From contig CAZNZD010000010.1 in the NCBI GenBank assembly GCA_964577435.1, positions 1-36,912 on the forward strand: a DNA stretch of 36,912 bases, read 5' to 3'. The notes beneath the pieces were generated by a model. That model did no database searches. It saw only the letters and a program-made list of their open reading frames with translations, and had not been told where the DNA came from. The position numbers and the translations under genes are program-made. Of the stretch, positions 22,431 through 32,325 are shown piece by piece (the first letter of the stretch is position 1; the number at the start of each line of letters is the position of its first letter). Origin of the DNA: MWDF01 sp964577435 (GTDB lineage Bacteria > Bacillota > DTU025 > MWDF01).

Positions 22431-24011
22431 CTAAGGAATCCAGAACATGGCCGATTTGGGATGCACCCCATCGGACTTAACAGGACGGTCCGGATTCTCG
22501 GCCGCGTGCCTTAGCATAATGAATATCGCCTCGGCCTCTTGCTTCCGGCCGATCTGCTCCGAGATTTCCGCGGCCGAGTACCTTTCGCCCCTGCGCCCTG
22601 ACAGGAACTCCAGCGCTTCGGTGAGTGCGACCAACGCCCTTCCAGCGCTCAGTTTGCCTGCCTCTACTCCGGGCTGGTGATAGGCGTTGATTCCGACCAT
22701 CGAGGCATAGAAACCTACCGCCCTTTCGAAGAGCGCGATGAGAAGGCCCAGGTCGAAGGCGTCGGCAGCCTTGACAGCAATCGTAATGGAGGGCCGTCCC
22801 TTCTGGGCTAGCGCGTCTCTTGTGCCGGACATGAAGGCTGTAAGGTAGTCCCCGCTCGTGTTCGAACCGTCCACCAGGGGTGAGGCGCCCAGCCTGTCGC
22901 GAAGCACGTGGACGAAAGCCACCAGGTACTGGTCAGGGCCTTCGACCAGCTGCTGCACGTAGGAGTGCTGGTCCGTCGAACCCTTGTTGCCGAAGAGGGT
23001 GATGCCCTGGTTCACCTTGTTGCCCTTAGTGTCCAGCTCCTTGCCCAGCGACTCCATCACCAGCTGCTGCAGGTATTTTGAGAATAGCGAGAGCCTGTCC
23101 TTGTAGGGAAGCACCACCAACGCCCTCTTCGCCTTTCCCTCTGTCGCTAGAAGCCAGCTCATGGCAAGGATGAGTGAGGGATTGCCCTCCCATTCGGGGA
23201 TCCTTCCGAGGATGTCGCAGTATCTTGCTCCCTCAAGAAGCGCATCGGTGTCGATTCCCTGAAGGAGTGCCGGCAGAAGTCCCACCGCCGACATGAGCGA
23301 AGTCCTTCCGCCGACCCAGTCCCACATGGGAAAGCTTGCCAGCCAACCTTCGGTCTCAGCCGTCCTGTCAAGGGCGCTTCCCTTCTGGGTGACTGCAACC
23401 GCCTGGCCTTCGAAGGAAAGGCCTGCCTGTTTGAGCCTCCTTCTGGCCTCCACCATGCCGTTTCTTGTCTCGGCCGTGCCGCCGCTTTTCGATACAACTA
23501 TGAATAAGGCGGCGTCAAGCGATGCGTCCAGGCAGGAGAAGAGCCTGTCGAAGCCGTCAGGGTCGGTGTTGTCCATGAAATGCGCCATCATACCGCCGCA
23601 TCTGGGCGCGAGCGCGTCGGAGACGAACTGGGGACCGAGCGCTGAACCACCGATCCCGATCAAAACGAAGCTCTGGAAAGGTTTGCCTGAGGGGGATTTG
23701 ACTTTTCCCGAGTGCACATCCGACGCGAACCTCTTAAGAGAAGCGTAAGTGTCGCCTATCTCCGCGGCTATGGCCTTGTCGGGGCTAAGCGAGGCGTCCC
23801 TAAGCCAATAGTGCCCCACCATCCTCCCCTCGTCAGGGTTGGCGATTGCACCTGCCTCAAGCTCGGACATAAGCCTCAATGCGTATGATGCCCTGGACGA
23901 TAGGGCCTGGAACTTCTCCTGGGTCTGGCAGAGGCCGCTGTAGTCCAGCGAGAGGACCCCTTTCGGGTCCGAGTAGCTCATGGCGACGAAGCGGGGCCAG
24001 TTTGCGGACAT
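22431..24011 (-). CDS. pgi: Glucose-6-phosphate isomerase
   Basis: A 526-residue enzyme interconverting glucose-6-P and fructose-6-P. The sugar-isomerase (SIS) domains are clear: GIGGSALGPQ (119-128) and VSKSGGTAET (173-182) bind the phosphate. The later blocks MESLGKELDTKG and GSTDQHSYVQQL carry the conserved catalytic Glu and His regions. NAYHQPGVEAGK is the C-terminal lysine motif. Length is typical. The ATG at 24011 follows GAGGT at 7 bases; a GTG three codons earlier overlaps that site. As the last gene of the glycogen operon, 10 bases after glgA, it links stored glucose to glycolysis. Confidence 0.95.
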   Translation of the reverse strand: MSANWPRFVAMSYSDPKGVLSLDYSGLCQTQEKFQALSSRASYALRLMSELEAGAIANPDEGRMVGHYWLRDASLSPDKAIAAEIGDTYASLKRFASDVHSGKVKSPSGKPFQSFVLIGIGGSALGPQFVSDALAPRCGGMMAHFMDNTDPDGFDRLFSCLDASLDAALFIVVSKSGGTAETRNGMVEARRRLKQAGLSFEGQAVAVTQKGSALDRTAETEGWLASFPMWDWVGGRTSLMSAVGLLPALLQGIDTDALLEGARYCDILGRIPEWEGNPSLILAMSWLLATEGKAKRALVVLPYKDRLSLFSKYLQQLVMESLGKELDTKGNKVNQGITLFGNKGSTDQHSYVQQLVEGPDQYLVAFVHVLRDRLGASPLVDGSNTSGDYLTAFMSGTRDALAQKGRPSITIAVKAADAFDLGLLIALFERAVGFYASMVGINAYHQPGVEAGKLSAGRALVALTEALEFLSGRRGERYSAAEISEQIGRKQEAEAIFIMLRHAAENPDRPVKSDGVHPKSAMFWIP

Positions 24012-24021
24012 GTCGCTCACC

Positions 24022-25512
24022 TCAAATACCCTTCTTTCGCCCGATGGCGTTCCTGTACAGGCTCATGTATTCGCCCGCCGAACGCTCCCAGCTGCTGTCA
24101 TAGGACATGGCGTTTCTTACGAGCCTTTCCCAGGTCTTCTTGTCGTTCCTGTAGAGCCACAGCGAGCGCCATATGGTCTCCTGCAGCTCATGGGCGTTGT
24201 AGTTCATGAAACTGAAGCCGGTGCCCTCTCCTGTGAACTGGTTGTATGGGACCACCGTGTCCCGAAGCCCGCCTGTCTCCCTTACGATGGGTAGGGAACC
24301 GTAGCGCATTGCTATCATCTGGCTTAAGCCGCATGGTTCGAACGCGGAGGGCATGAGGAACATGTCGGAGCCGGCATAGAGCTTCCTTGCAAGGTCCTCG
24401 TCGAAGTAGATCTTGGCCGACACACGTCCCGGGTACTTGGCTGAGAGAGCCCTGAGGAAGTCCTCGTACTTCGGGTCTCCTGTTCCCAGCGCAGCTATCT
24501 GAACCTCCTGGTCCTGCAGGATCTCCTCAGCTATCCTTACTATAAGGTCAAGCCCCTTTGGGGCCACCAGGCGCGAGATCATGGATATGAGAACCCTATC
24601 CTCCGACTGGTTCAGGCCGAGCATCGCCTGCACTCCCGCCTTGTTCTCCGCCTTGCCTTCGATGTGCTCGATATCGTAGTTCATGAAGATGTGCCTGTCG
24701 TGAGCCGGGTCATAGGAATGGATGTCTATGCCGTTTACGATTCCAGTCAACTTGTCCGAGTGCTGCCTTAGGAGGCCATCAAGCCCCTCTCCGTACCACG
24801 CGGTCTTTATCTCCTCAGCGTACGCCCTGCTTACCGTCGTGATTACGTCAGAGAATACGATGGCGCCTTTCATCAGGTTGGCCGCCCCGTTGAACTCGAG
24901 CCTGTCGGTTGTGTAGTACTCGGCAAGCGGCAGGCCGAGGATGTCGTCTATCACATTCTTATTGAACACGCCCTGGTAAGCCATGCTATGGATTGAAAAT
25001 GCCGTGGCCGTGTTCTTAAGGTGGGGCATGGCCTTGTAACCTGCGCTCATAAGTATTGGCACAGACGCGGTCTGCCAGTCATGGCAATGGATCACATCAG
25101 GCTTGAAATCCAAAAGAGGCAGCATGTCCAGGGCGGCCTTGCTTAGGAAGGCGAAGCGCTCGGCGTCGTCCCCGTAACCGTAGAGGCTCTCCCTCCTGTA
25201 ATAGAACTCGTTGTCCACGAAATGCCACTTTATGCCCGCGTGCTCAAGCGTCTTCACGCCGCAGTACTGCTTCCTCCATCCCAGGTTCAGCGTGAACTCG
25301 CAGTCTGTAGTCATCCGCTCCCTCCATACGGAGCCGATGCTTCCGTAAAGGGGAAGCACCACGCGCACCTGGGCGCCAAGCTCAGACAGCTTGGGGGCGA
25401 GAGAACCCACCACATCGGCCAGGCCTCCGGTCTTGCTGAACGGAACGGCCTCGGGGCTTACGAACAGGATCTTAAGTTGATTGCCGCCATTTACCTTCTT
25501 CGAAGGAGACAT
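24022..25512 (-). CDS. glgA: Glycogen synthase
   Basis: A 496-residue GT5 glycosyltransferase that adds glucose from ADP-glucose to growing alpha-1,4 chains. The N-terminal ADP-glucose loop is KTGGLADVVG (27-36). The C-terminal GT-B half has MPSAFEPCGLSQM and the following RETGGL loop, which hold the nucleotide sugar. The N terminus has about 12 residues before the first strand (LKILFVSPE), slightly more than usual. It lies 16 bases after glgD. A ribosome site is plausible (GGGGTG). ADP-glucose comes from the GlgC/GlgD pair encoded immediately upstream. Confidence 0.95.
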   Translation of the reverse strand: MSPSKKVNGGNQLKILFVSPEAVPFSKTGGLADVVGSLAPKLSELGAQVRVVLPLYGSIGSVWRERMTTDCEFTLNLGWRKQYCGVKTLEHAGIKWHFVDNEFYYRRESLYGYGDDAERFAFLSKAALDMLPLLDFKPDVIHCHDWQTASVPILMSAGYKAMPHLKNTATAFSIHSMAYQGVFNKNVIDDILGLPLAEYYTTDRLEFNGAANLMKGAIVFSDVITTVSRAYAEEIKTAWYGEGLDGLLRQHSDKLTGIVNGIDIHSYDPAHDRHIFMNYDIEHIEGKAENKAGVQAMLGLNQSEDRVLISMISRLVAPKGLDLIVRIAEEILQDQEVQIAALGTGDPKYEDFLRALSAKYPGRVSAKIYFDEDLARKLYAGSDMFLMPSAFEPCGLSQMIAMRYGSLPIVRETGGLRDTVVPYNQFTGEGTGFSFMNYNAHELQETIWRSLWLYRNDKKTWERLVRNAMSYDSSWERSAGEYMSLYRNAIGRKKGI

Positions 25513-25528
25513 CAGAACACCCCGTTTC

Positions 25529-26668
25529 TCAGAGCCTGCTTTCTTTTCCTATGACGAGGGGCTTTCCTCCGGCGCTGTCGATCTTAAGCGTTATTCCGGA
25601 GCTTATGACAACCTCGCTGTCTAGTATCGCGTTTTCTATGTGGACGTTGCCCTCTATCCTGCACCTTCTAAGGAGGATGCAGTTTCTGACCACCGAGCCT
25701 TCCCCTATGAAGGTGTTCCTTGAAAGGACGCTCCCTTCAACCTTTCCATGCAGGTGGCAGCCTGAGGAGATGATGCTGTCCCTGACTGCGGCCGAATCAT
25801 AGTATTTGGTCGGCGGGCGGTCTATGGACCTTGTGAATACCGGGCCATTGGTGTAGAAGAGGTCCTCCCTGACGTGGTCGTCCTTCAGTGCCATGTTGCT
25901 CTCGTAGTAATTCTGAAGGGTGTTGACCTTCGCGGCATAGCCTTCGAACCTGTGGGTATAGACCCTGAGGGACCTTATGTTCTCGGTGACGATATCACAG
26001 AGGTCCTTCTGGCCGCCCGAAGCCATGCCGAGGTTTATGCAGTCGATGAGCAGCTCCTTGCTTACTATCACCGTCTCCATCGACAGGCTGTTCATCCCGG
26101 ACTTGGGCTTAAGGCCCGTGCCGAGGAGCCTCCCGTCCCGGCCTATGCTCATGTACTCCAGGTACTGGTGCCTCTCAGGGTTCGACGCGAAGGCCTCCTC
26201 GCAGTCCTCGTCCTTGTAGAGCACCGTCATGTCGGCCCCTCGCGCGATATGCGCCTCGAGGAGCTTCCTGTAGTCCAGCCTGTACAGGATGCCTACTCCG
26301 GTCAGCAGCACGTACTCCTGCCTTGCCTTCTTCAGCATGTCCATGTTCTGGTGAAGGTCCTTAAGATCGAATCTGAGTTCGGAGTTGTACAGGGAAGGGC
26401 TCGCCGTCGGCAGGATCTTGAGCCCGTCAGTCTTCCTGTCCAGCCCCCAGGCCATGCCCGATCCGAGGTGCTCCAGTAGCGTGCTGTACTTGTTGTAGAT
26501 GACGACCCCCACGTGCTTGATGCCCGACAGCACCATGTTGGAGAGGGGGAAGTCTATGAGCCTGTACCTGCCGCCGAACTGCACCGAGGGGAGGTTCCTG
26601 GTGCGAGTCAGCTCGCCTAGCGACGAGTCGGGCTTAGTGTCCATTATTATGCCGAGGATGTCATTCAT
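25529..26668 (-). CDS. glgD: ADP-glucose pyrophosphorylase regulatory subunit
   Basis: A 379-residue GlgD-type homologue of GlgC. It keeps the nucleotidyltransferase and C-terminal left-handed beta-helix layout. The N-terminal nucleotide loop is altered, however: where GlgC has GGQGSRL, GlgD has MDTKPDSSLGELT. In Bacillota GlgD is a poorly active partner that raises the activity of GlgC in a mixed tetramer, and this fits here. It has RYRLIDFPLSN in place of GlgC's KYRIIDFSLSN. The ATG at 26668 overlaps the glgC stop by 8 bases, giving coupled translation; a GTG at 26677 is an alternative. Confidence 0.93.
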   Translation of the reverse strand: MNDILGIIMDTKPDSSLGELTRTRNLPSVQFGGRYRLIDFPLSNMVLSGIKHVGVVIYNKYSTLLEHLGSGMAWGLDRKTDGLKILPTASPSLYNSELRFDLKDLHQNMDMLKKARQEYVLLTGVGILYRLDYRKLLEAHIARGADMTVLYKDEDCEEAFASNPERHQYLEYMSIGRDGRLLGTGLKPKSGMNSLSMETVIVSKELLIDCINLGMASGGQKDLCDIVTENIRSLRVYTHRFEGYAAKVNTLQNYYESNMALKDDHVREDLFYTNGPVFTRSIDRPPTKYYDSAAVRDSIISSGCHLHGKVEGSVLSRNTFIGEGSVVRNCILLRRCRIEGNVHIENAILDSEVVISSGITLKIDSAGGKPLVIGKESRL

Positions 26669-27887
26669 GCCTCTCACCGCCTTTTCCGTTGGAATCGGCC
26701 GCTGAGTTGACTATGGAGCCTGCTATGATGCATGTTCCGTTGCACACGTTCTCGCCGCTGGCCACCACGGATATCAGGCCGTCCAGGGCAGGCGGGTCGC
26801 CGCAGTCGCCGACCTTGCAGTCATCGCCGATAGTCGCGCCCTCGCCTATTATCGAGCGGCCCACCTTGGCGTTTCGTCCGATGCGGGTCCCGGGAAGGAG
26901 TATGCTGTCTCTCACCTTGGCGCCTCTTCCCACCCTGGCTCCCGCGAAAAGGACGCTGTTGTACACGTCACCTTCCACCACGCAACCGTCGGTGACTATG
27001 GCGTCCCTGACGTTCGCTGTCGATGCAAGGTAGTGGGGTGGAAGCACCGGCGAGCGAGACAGGAGCCTCTTCTCCTGGCTGCATATGTCGAAGACGGGGT
27101 TTTCGCCTAGCAGGTCCATGTGTGCGGAGAAATATGATTCTATCGTCCCTACGTCCTTCCAGTAACCGCGGAAGCGGTAGGCGAGCATCTTCCTGCCGGA
27201 TCTGAGCATGGCCGGGATGACGTCCTTGCCGAAGTCATGCGATGAGTCAGGAAGCTCCTCGTCCTCTCTAAGGAAGTCCTTCAGTAAGCCCCAGTTGAAA
27301 ATGTATATTCCCATGGAGGCGAGGTTGCTTTTCGGCTGCTTGGGCTTCTCATGGAACTCGGTGATCCTGCCTTCGCGGTCCGTGTCCATTATACCGAAGC
27401 GGGAGGCCTCCTCCCAGGGCACCTCCATCACGGCGATGGTGGCGTCCGCCCCGTTGGCCTTATGTTCCTTGAGCATCTTCGAGTAATCCATCTCATAGAT
27501 GTGGTCGCCGGAAATAACAAGCACATAATCAGGCCGATAATGGTCCACGAAGTCGATGTTCTGGTAGATCGCGTTCGCGGTGCCTGCATACCAGCTTCCT
27601 CCGCTTTCGCGCGTGAACGGGGGTAGGATGCTCACGCCCCCGCCTTCCACCGCAAGGTCCCATGCCGTGCCGATTCCGACGTGCTCATGCAGCATGAAGG
27701 GCTTGTACTGAGTCAGCACGCCTACGGTGTCGATGCCGGAGGCGGTGCAGTTCGACAGGCTGAAGTCGATTATCCTGTACTTCCCGCCGAAGGGGACCGC
27801 GGGTTTTGCAAGGTCTCTTGTCAGGGCCCCCAGCCTGCTTCCCTGGCCGCCAGCCAGGAGCATGGCCACCCATTCCTTACGAGCCAT
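26661..27887 (-). CDS. glgC: Glucose-1-phosphate adenylyltransferase
   Basis: A 408-residue enzyme that makes ADP-glucose and pyrophosphate from ATP and glucose-1-P, the committed step of glycogen synthesis. The catalytic loop GGQGSRLG is at 13-20, GTANAIYQN at 102-110, SGDHIYEMDY at 126-135, and the substrate-binding FHEKP at 178-182. The C terminus has hexapeptide repeats of the left-handed beta-helix, then a polar tail. All active-site elements are intact, unlike in GlgD. The ATG follows AGGAGG. Product pyrophosphate could be removed by the ppa enzyme encoded elsewhere in the window. Confidence 0.95.
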   Translation of the reverse strand: MARKEWVAMLLAGGQGSRLGALTRDLAKPAVPFGGKYRIIDFSLSNCTASGIDTVGVLTQYKPFMLHEHVGIGTAWDLAVEGGGVSILPPFTRESGGSWYAGTANAIYQNIDFVDHYRPDYVLVISGDHIYEMDYSKMLKEHKANGADATIAVMEVPWEEASRFGIMDTDREGRITEFHEKPKQPKSNLASMGIYIFNWGLLKDFLREDEELPDSSHDFGKDVIPAMLRSGRKMLAYRFRGYWKDVGTIESYFSAHMDLLGENPVFDICSQEKRLLSRSPVLPPHYLASTANVRDAIVTDGCVVEGDVYNSVLFAGARVGRGAKVRDSILLPGTRIGRNAKVGRSIIGEGATIGDDCKVGDCGDPPALDGLISVVASGENVCNGTCIIAGSIVNSAADSNGKGGERHE

Positions 27888-27901
27888 GTTAACCCTCCTG
27901 T

Positions 27902-30334
27902 CTAATCACTTGGCTCCAACTTCCAGATGTCCCTCGCGTAGTTTCTGATGGTCAGGTCGCTGGAGAACCTTCCGGAGCGCGCGATGTTCATAAGCGACAT
28001 CCGGGACCAGCGGGCCTTGTCCCTGTAAGCGGGCTCGACCTTCCCTAGGGCCTCAGAGAAGGAGGGGAAGTCCTTCAGCGTAAGGAACTCGTCGTTCTCC
28101 TCAAGAAGGTGAGTCCTGATCCTGTCGAACTCATGCTTCCCGGCGGGCAGCGTCCCGTCAGACAGCTGGTCGATTATCCTTCCGATCGGCTCATAGGAGC
28201 AGTATAGGTCGTATGACCTGTATGAGTGGGAGCTGTACAGGGACATCACCTCGGCCGGGTCCAGGCCGAACACGAACATGTTGTCCTGCCCGACCTCCTC
28301 GAAGATCTCGATGTTTGCCCCGTCCATGGTGCCCAACGTCACAGCCCCGTTCATCATAAGCTTCATGTTACCGGTGCCTGAAGCCTCCTTGCTGGCTGTG
28401 GAGATCTGGTGGGACACATCCGCGGCTGGGATGATCCTCTCGGCGAGTGAGACTCCGTAGTTCTCCAGGAATATCACCTTCATCAGCCCGCTGACTTCGG
28501 CGTCGGAGTTCACCTTGTCGGCAATCGAGGATATGAGCTTGATCGTGTCCTTAGCCAAGTAATAGGTGGGCGCCGCCTTGCCTGAGAAGATGTAGGTCCT
28601 CGGGTGCATCCCCTTGACACGCCCGTCTTTTATCATGTTGTAGGTGTCGAGTATGGAAAGCGCGTTCATGAGCTGGCGCTTGTATGCATGTATGCGCTTT
28701 ATGTGCACGTGGAATATGCTGTCCGGGTCCGTCGCAATCCCGGTGGCCGAGGCGATGTAGTCGGAAAGCTTCACCTTGTTTGCCCTCTTGACGGACTCTA
28801 GCCTCTCAAGGAAGGACGAATCCTCCGAGAAGGCCTCAAGGCCCCTCAGCTTCAGAGGGTCCTTCATCCACCCGTCGCCGATGGCGGAGTTTATGAGCCC
28901 CGTGAGGCCGGGGTTCGCCTTGACGAGGAAACGCCTGGGGGAGATGCCGTTCGTCATATTGGTGAACTTCTCCGGATACACCTCGGCGAAGTCGCGGAAA
29001 AGATGGTCCTTCAGGATGGCGGAATGCACCTTCGCCACCCCGTTCACCTTTGTGCTTCCGAATATCGCTATATTGGCCATGTGGACATGCCCGTCCTTGA
29101 TGATGAACATGCGCTGCTGCTTTTCAAGCTGGCCGGGGTACAGCTCCTCGAGCCTCAGCCTCAGCCTCCTTTGCATCTCCTCGACGACCATGCAGATTCG
29201 GGGCAGCAGGGTGCGGAATAGGTGCTCCGACCAGCGCTCAAGCGCCTCCGGCATTATCGTGTGGTTCGTGTAGTTGACAGTCCTGGTGGTGATGTCCCAT
29301 GCCTGCTCCCAGCCCAGCCCCTCCTCGTCCATGAGGATGCGCATGAGCTCCGGTATGCAAAGCGCCGGATGGGTGTCGTTTATCTGTATCGCAGCCTTCT
29401 CCGGCAGGTCGGTGAGCGGGCCATAGAACTCCTTATGGTGCCTCAGTATGCTCTGAAGGCCTGCGGACACGAGGAAGTACTGCTGCTTGAGCCTCAGCTT
29501 CTTGCCCTCGGGGCTGGAGTCGTCCGGATAAAGCATGTCGGATATGGCCTCGGCCTCATGCTTGCTTTTCATCGCAGCCGCATATTCGCCCCTGCTGAAG
29601 AGCGAGAAGTCGAAGTCCTTGGTCGGCGCCTCGGATTCCCAAAGCCTCAGCGTGTTGACGACCCTGTTGCCGTAACCTACTATGGGGACGTCGTGGGGGA
29701 CGGCGCGCACAGTCTCGCTTCCCTCGTGCAGGAAGACCATCCTGCCGTATACGAAGTCGGCTCTCACGTTGCCTCCGAACTTCACGTACACTGCCCTTTC
29801 GGGCTTCCTTACCTCCCAGACGTTGGAGGAGACCAGCCAGTTGTCAGGCATCTCGACCTGATAGCCGTCCACAATCCTCTGCTTGAAAAGGCCGTACCTG
29901 TACATTATCGAGCAGCCGTGCCCCGGGATGCCCAATGATGCCATGCTGTCCAGGAAGCATGCTCCCAGCCTTCCCAGGCCTCCAGTCCCGATTGCTGGGT
30001 CAGGCTCCTCCTCTGCAATCGCCTCAAGGCTCAAGCCTAGCTCATCAAGGGCCCTTTCGGCGAGGTCCTTCACTCCGAGGTAGATCATATTGGATATGAG
30101 GAATCGCCCGGGGAGGAACTCCATCGAGAAGTAGTAGACCTGGCGGGCCGAGCCCCTGCTGGTCGCCTGCCTGTTCTCCACCCAGTTTCTCAGGACGATA
30201 TCCCTTATCATGGATGAGAGCGCTATGTATCGGTCGTGGTTGGTCGAGGCTTCCAGGCTCTTTCCGAAGGTGGACTGAAGCCTTTCTACGAAGGCCTGCC
30301 TGAAATCCTCGGTGGTGACAATCGCCATAATCAT
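27902..30334 (-). CDS. glgP: Glycogen phosphorylase
   Basis: An 810-residue GT35 phosphorylase that releases glucose-1-P from the non-reducing ends of glycogen using pyridoxal phosphate. The cofactor lysine lies in EASGTGNMKLMMNGA (Lys658), followed by TMDGANIEI. The N-terminal block YYFSMEFLPGR and the GTGGLGRLGACFLDS region are also diagnostic. The frame is open further upstream, but the ATG at 30334 (or the one at 30328) follows AAGGA and begins near the usual family start. It lies 38 bases after glgB. The enzyme supplies glucose-1-P to the phosphoglucomutase encoded convergently. Confidence 0.95.
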   Translation of the reverse strand: MIMAIVTTEDFRQAFVERLQSTFGKSLEASTNHDRYIALSSMIRDIVLRNWVENRQATSRGSARQVYYFSMEFLPGRFLISNMIYLGVKDLAERALDELGLSLEAIAEEEPDPAIGTGGLGRLGACFLDSMASLGIPGHGCSIMYRYGLFKQRIVDGYQVEMPDNWLVSSNVWEVRKPERAVYVKFGGNVRADFVYGRMVFLHEGSETVRAVPHDVPIVGYGNRVVNTLRLWESEAPTKDFDFSLFSRGEYAAAMKSKHEAEAISDMLYPDDSSPEGKKLRLKQQYFLVSAGLQSILRHHKEFYGPLTDLPEKAAIQINDTHPALCIPELMRILMDEEGLGWEQAWDITTRTVNYTNHTIMPEALERWSEHLFRTLLPRICMVVEEMQRRLRLRLEELYPGQLEKQQRMFIIKDGHVHMANIAIFGSTKVNGVAKVHSAILKDHLFRDFAEVYPEKFTNMTNGISPRRFLVKANPGLTGLINSAIGDGWMKDPLKLRGLEAFSEDSSFLERLESVKRANKVKLSDYIASATGIATDPDSIFHVHIKRIHAYKRQLMNALSILDTYNMIKDGRVKGMHPRTYIFSGKAAPTYYLAKDTIKLISSIADKVNSDAEVSGLMKVIFLENYGVSLAERIIPAADVSHQISTASKEASGTGNMKLMMNGAVTLGTMDGANIEIFEEVGQDNMFVFGLDPAEVMSLYSSHSYRSYDLYCSYEPIGRIIDQLSDGTLPAGKHEFDRIRTHLLEENDEFLTLKDFPSFSEALGKVEPAYRDKARWSRMSLMNIARSGRFSSDLTIRNYARDIWKLEPSD

Positions 30335-30372
30335 GCCGTCCTTAATCTGATTTTGTATGTTTAATATGACTT

Positions 30373-32325
30373 CTACGGCCTTTGTCCCGATTCCTGCATC
30401 CTGGCCTGCTGCGGGGCAGGTGCGCAAAGCTTCATGAGCAGGGAGCCCAGTGGCGGTATCCTTAAGAGGATGGAATGGTCCATGCCATGATAGGCGACAT
30501 CCTCGGACTCGACGGGCGAGCCGTTTGTAACCCCTGAACCGCCGAACCTGGGCTCATCCGTGCTGATCAGCTGGCTGTAGGTCCCCGCCTCGGGCACACC
30601 AACCCTGTAGCCCTCATATGCCTGAGGGGTGAAGTTGTGCACGCAGATTATCCGCTCCCCGGACCTCGAGGACCTTACGAAGGAGGCGATGCTCTGAGCG
30701 GAGTTGTTCACGTCTATCCAGCGGAAGCCCTCCTCATACGAATCCAGCTCCCATAGCGCCGGCTCCGCCCTATAAAGCATGTTCAGCTCCCTGACGAAGT
30801 CCAGATGCAGCCTGTGAGGCTCGAATGCCAGCACCTTGCGGTCCAGCTCCTCGTAGTCGCGCCACTCCAGGAACTGCGCGAACTCGCCGCCCATGAACAT
30901 GAGCTTCTTCCCCGGATGGCTCGCCATGAAGGCCATAGCAAGCCTAAGGTTCGCGAACTTCTGCCAGTAGTCGCCGGGCATCTTGCCGATAAGGGAGCCC
31001 TTCCCGTGCACCACCTCGTCGTGTGACAGGGGGAGTATGAACTTCTCCGAGTAATGGTACCACATGGCGAAGGTGATGAGGTTGTGATGATGCCTCCGGT
31101 ATATAGGGTCCTCCTTCATGTAGCGCAGGAAGTCGTTCATCCATCCCATGTTCCATTTGTAGCTGAAGCCAAGCCCGCCGTCCTCCACGCTCCAGCTCAC
31201 CTTCGGCCAGGAGGTGGATTCCTCGGCGATGACCAGCTTTCCGGGGGCCTCCTGGCTTACCGAGAGGTTGAGCTGCCTCAGAAAAGCCACATTGTCCAGG
31301 TTCTCGCGGCCCCCGAACCTGTTGGGCCTCCACTCACCGGGCTTCCTGGAATAGTCCAGGTAGAGCATGCTCGCCACGGCATCTATCCTGAGGCCGTCGA
31401 AGCCGTACTCAGAAAGCCAGAAGAGCGCGTTGGATATGAGGAAGGAGCGGACCTCGCCGCGCGCCATGTCGTATTGCATCGTGCCCCAGTCGGGGTGCTC
31501 CACATGACCATACAGCCCGGTGCCGTCGAAGTTCATGAGCCCGTGGGCATCCTTGCAGAAGTGCGCGGGGACCCAGTCGAGGATCACGCCGATTCCGCCC
31601 TCGTGCATCTCGGAGATGAACCTCATCAGACCGTCGGGGCTTCCGTGCCTTGCAGTAGGCGAATAAAGCCCGGTGGCCTGGTAGCCCCAGGACTGGTCAA
31701 GGGGGTGTTCGTTTACGGGCATCACCTCAAGGTGCGTGTAGCCCATGTCCTTAAGGTAGGGGAGCATCCTCTCCGCCAGCTCGTCATAGCTCATGAATGA
31801 GCCGTCGAAGTGCCTCATCCAGGTTCCTAGGTGAGCCTCGTAGATATTCATCGGCCTTTCATAGTAGGCAGTGTCATTTCCAGGCAGGGCTTTGACCCCG
31901 CAACCGAAGAGCTTCGCCCTGTCAAGCGCGATGGACGCAGTGGCGGGCCTCAGCTCGGCTGAGAAGCCGACGGGGTCCGCCTTCAAGTGAGAGCCGCCCT
32001 TCCAGTGTATATGATATTTATAAGGGGAGCCTTCCGTCACCGACGGTATGAAGCCGGCCCAGATGCCCGTCGCCTTTCCCCTTGAGTCGTTCAGTTGGAG
32101 CAGCATGTCTGATGAATCGGACCAGCCGTTGAAGGGGCCTGCCACGCCTACTGCCTTCGCATTGGGGGCCCACACAGCGAAGCGTGCTCCCGATGCCCCG
32201 TCTTCCCGGCATATGTCGGAACCCAGGAACTCGAAGACCTTCGTATGGGTGCCCTCACGTAGAAGGTACAGGTCATAGTCGGTCGGAAGCCTCATCCGCA
32301 TCCTGCATTCGGGCTCTTTATTCAC
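30373..32325 (-). CDS. glgB: 1,4-alpha-glucan branching enzyme
   Basis: A 650-residue GH13 branching enzyme that moves alpha-1,4 chains to alpha-1,6 positions. A CBM48-like domain is at about 45-130 (VWAPNAKAVGVAGPFNGW). The catalytic barrel has nucleophile Asp315 (GLRIDAVAS), acid/base Glu368 (VIAEES) and Asp436 (LSHDEV). FGGRENLDN and the DGLRIDAVASMLYLDY block are typical of branching enzymes. The GTG start follows GGGAGGT and overlaps the upstream fusion gene by 8 bases. It is the first purely synthetic gene of the cluster. The N-terminal extension is short compared with E. coli GlgB. Confidence 0.95.
   Translation of the reverse strand: MNKEPECRMRMRLPTDYDLYLLREGTHTKVFEFLGSDICREDGASGARFAVWAPNAKAVGVAGPFNGWSDSSDMLLQLNDSRGKATGIWAGFIPSVTEGSPYKYHIHWKGGSHLKADPVGFSAELRPATASIALDRAKLFGCGVKALPGNDTAYYERPMNIYEAHLGTWMRHFDGSFMSYDELAERMLPYLKDMGYTHLEVMPVNEHPLDQSWGYQATGLYSPTARHGSPDGLMRFISEMHEGGIGVILDWVPAHFCKDAHGLMNFDGTGLYGHVEHPDWGTMQYDMARGEVRSFLISNALFWLSEYGFDGLRIDAVASMLYLDYSRKPGEWRPNRFGGRENLDNVAFLRQLNLSVSQEAPGKLVIAEESTSWPKVSWSVEDGGLGFSYKWNMGWMNDFLRYMKEDPIYRRHHHNLITFAMWYHYSEKFILPLSHDEVVHGKGSLIGKMPGDYWQKFANLRLAMAFMASHPGKKLMFMGGEFAQFLEWRDYEELDRKVLAFEPHRLHLDFVRELNMLYRAEPALWELDSYEEGFRWIDVNNSAQSIASFVRSSRSGERIICVHNFTPQAYEGYRVGVPEAGTYSQLISTDEPRFGGSGVTNGSPVESEDVAYHGMDHSILLRIPPLGSLLMKLCAPAPQQARMQESGQRP

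Noticed and set aside
29222..29938. A 238-codon plus-strand frame inside glgP
   Set aside because: It lies antisense to a certain glycogen phosphorylase, has His/Val/Leu/Pro-rich sequence of no recognisable family, and is a by-product of GC-rich codon structure.
31054..31800. A 248-codon plus-strand frame inside glgB
   Set aside because: Antisense to intact branching-enzyme catalytic motifs, with no ribosome site or family match.
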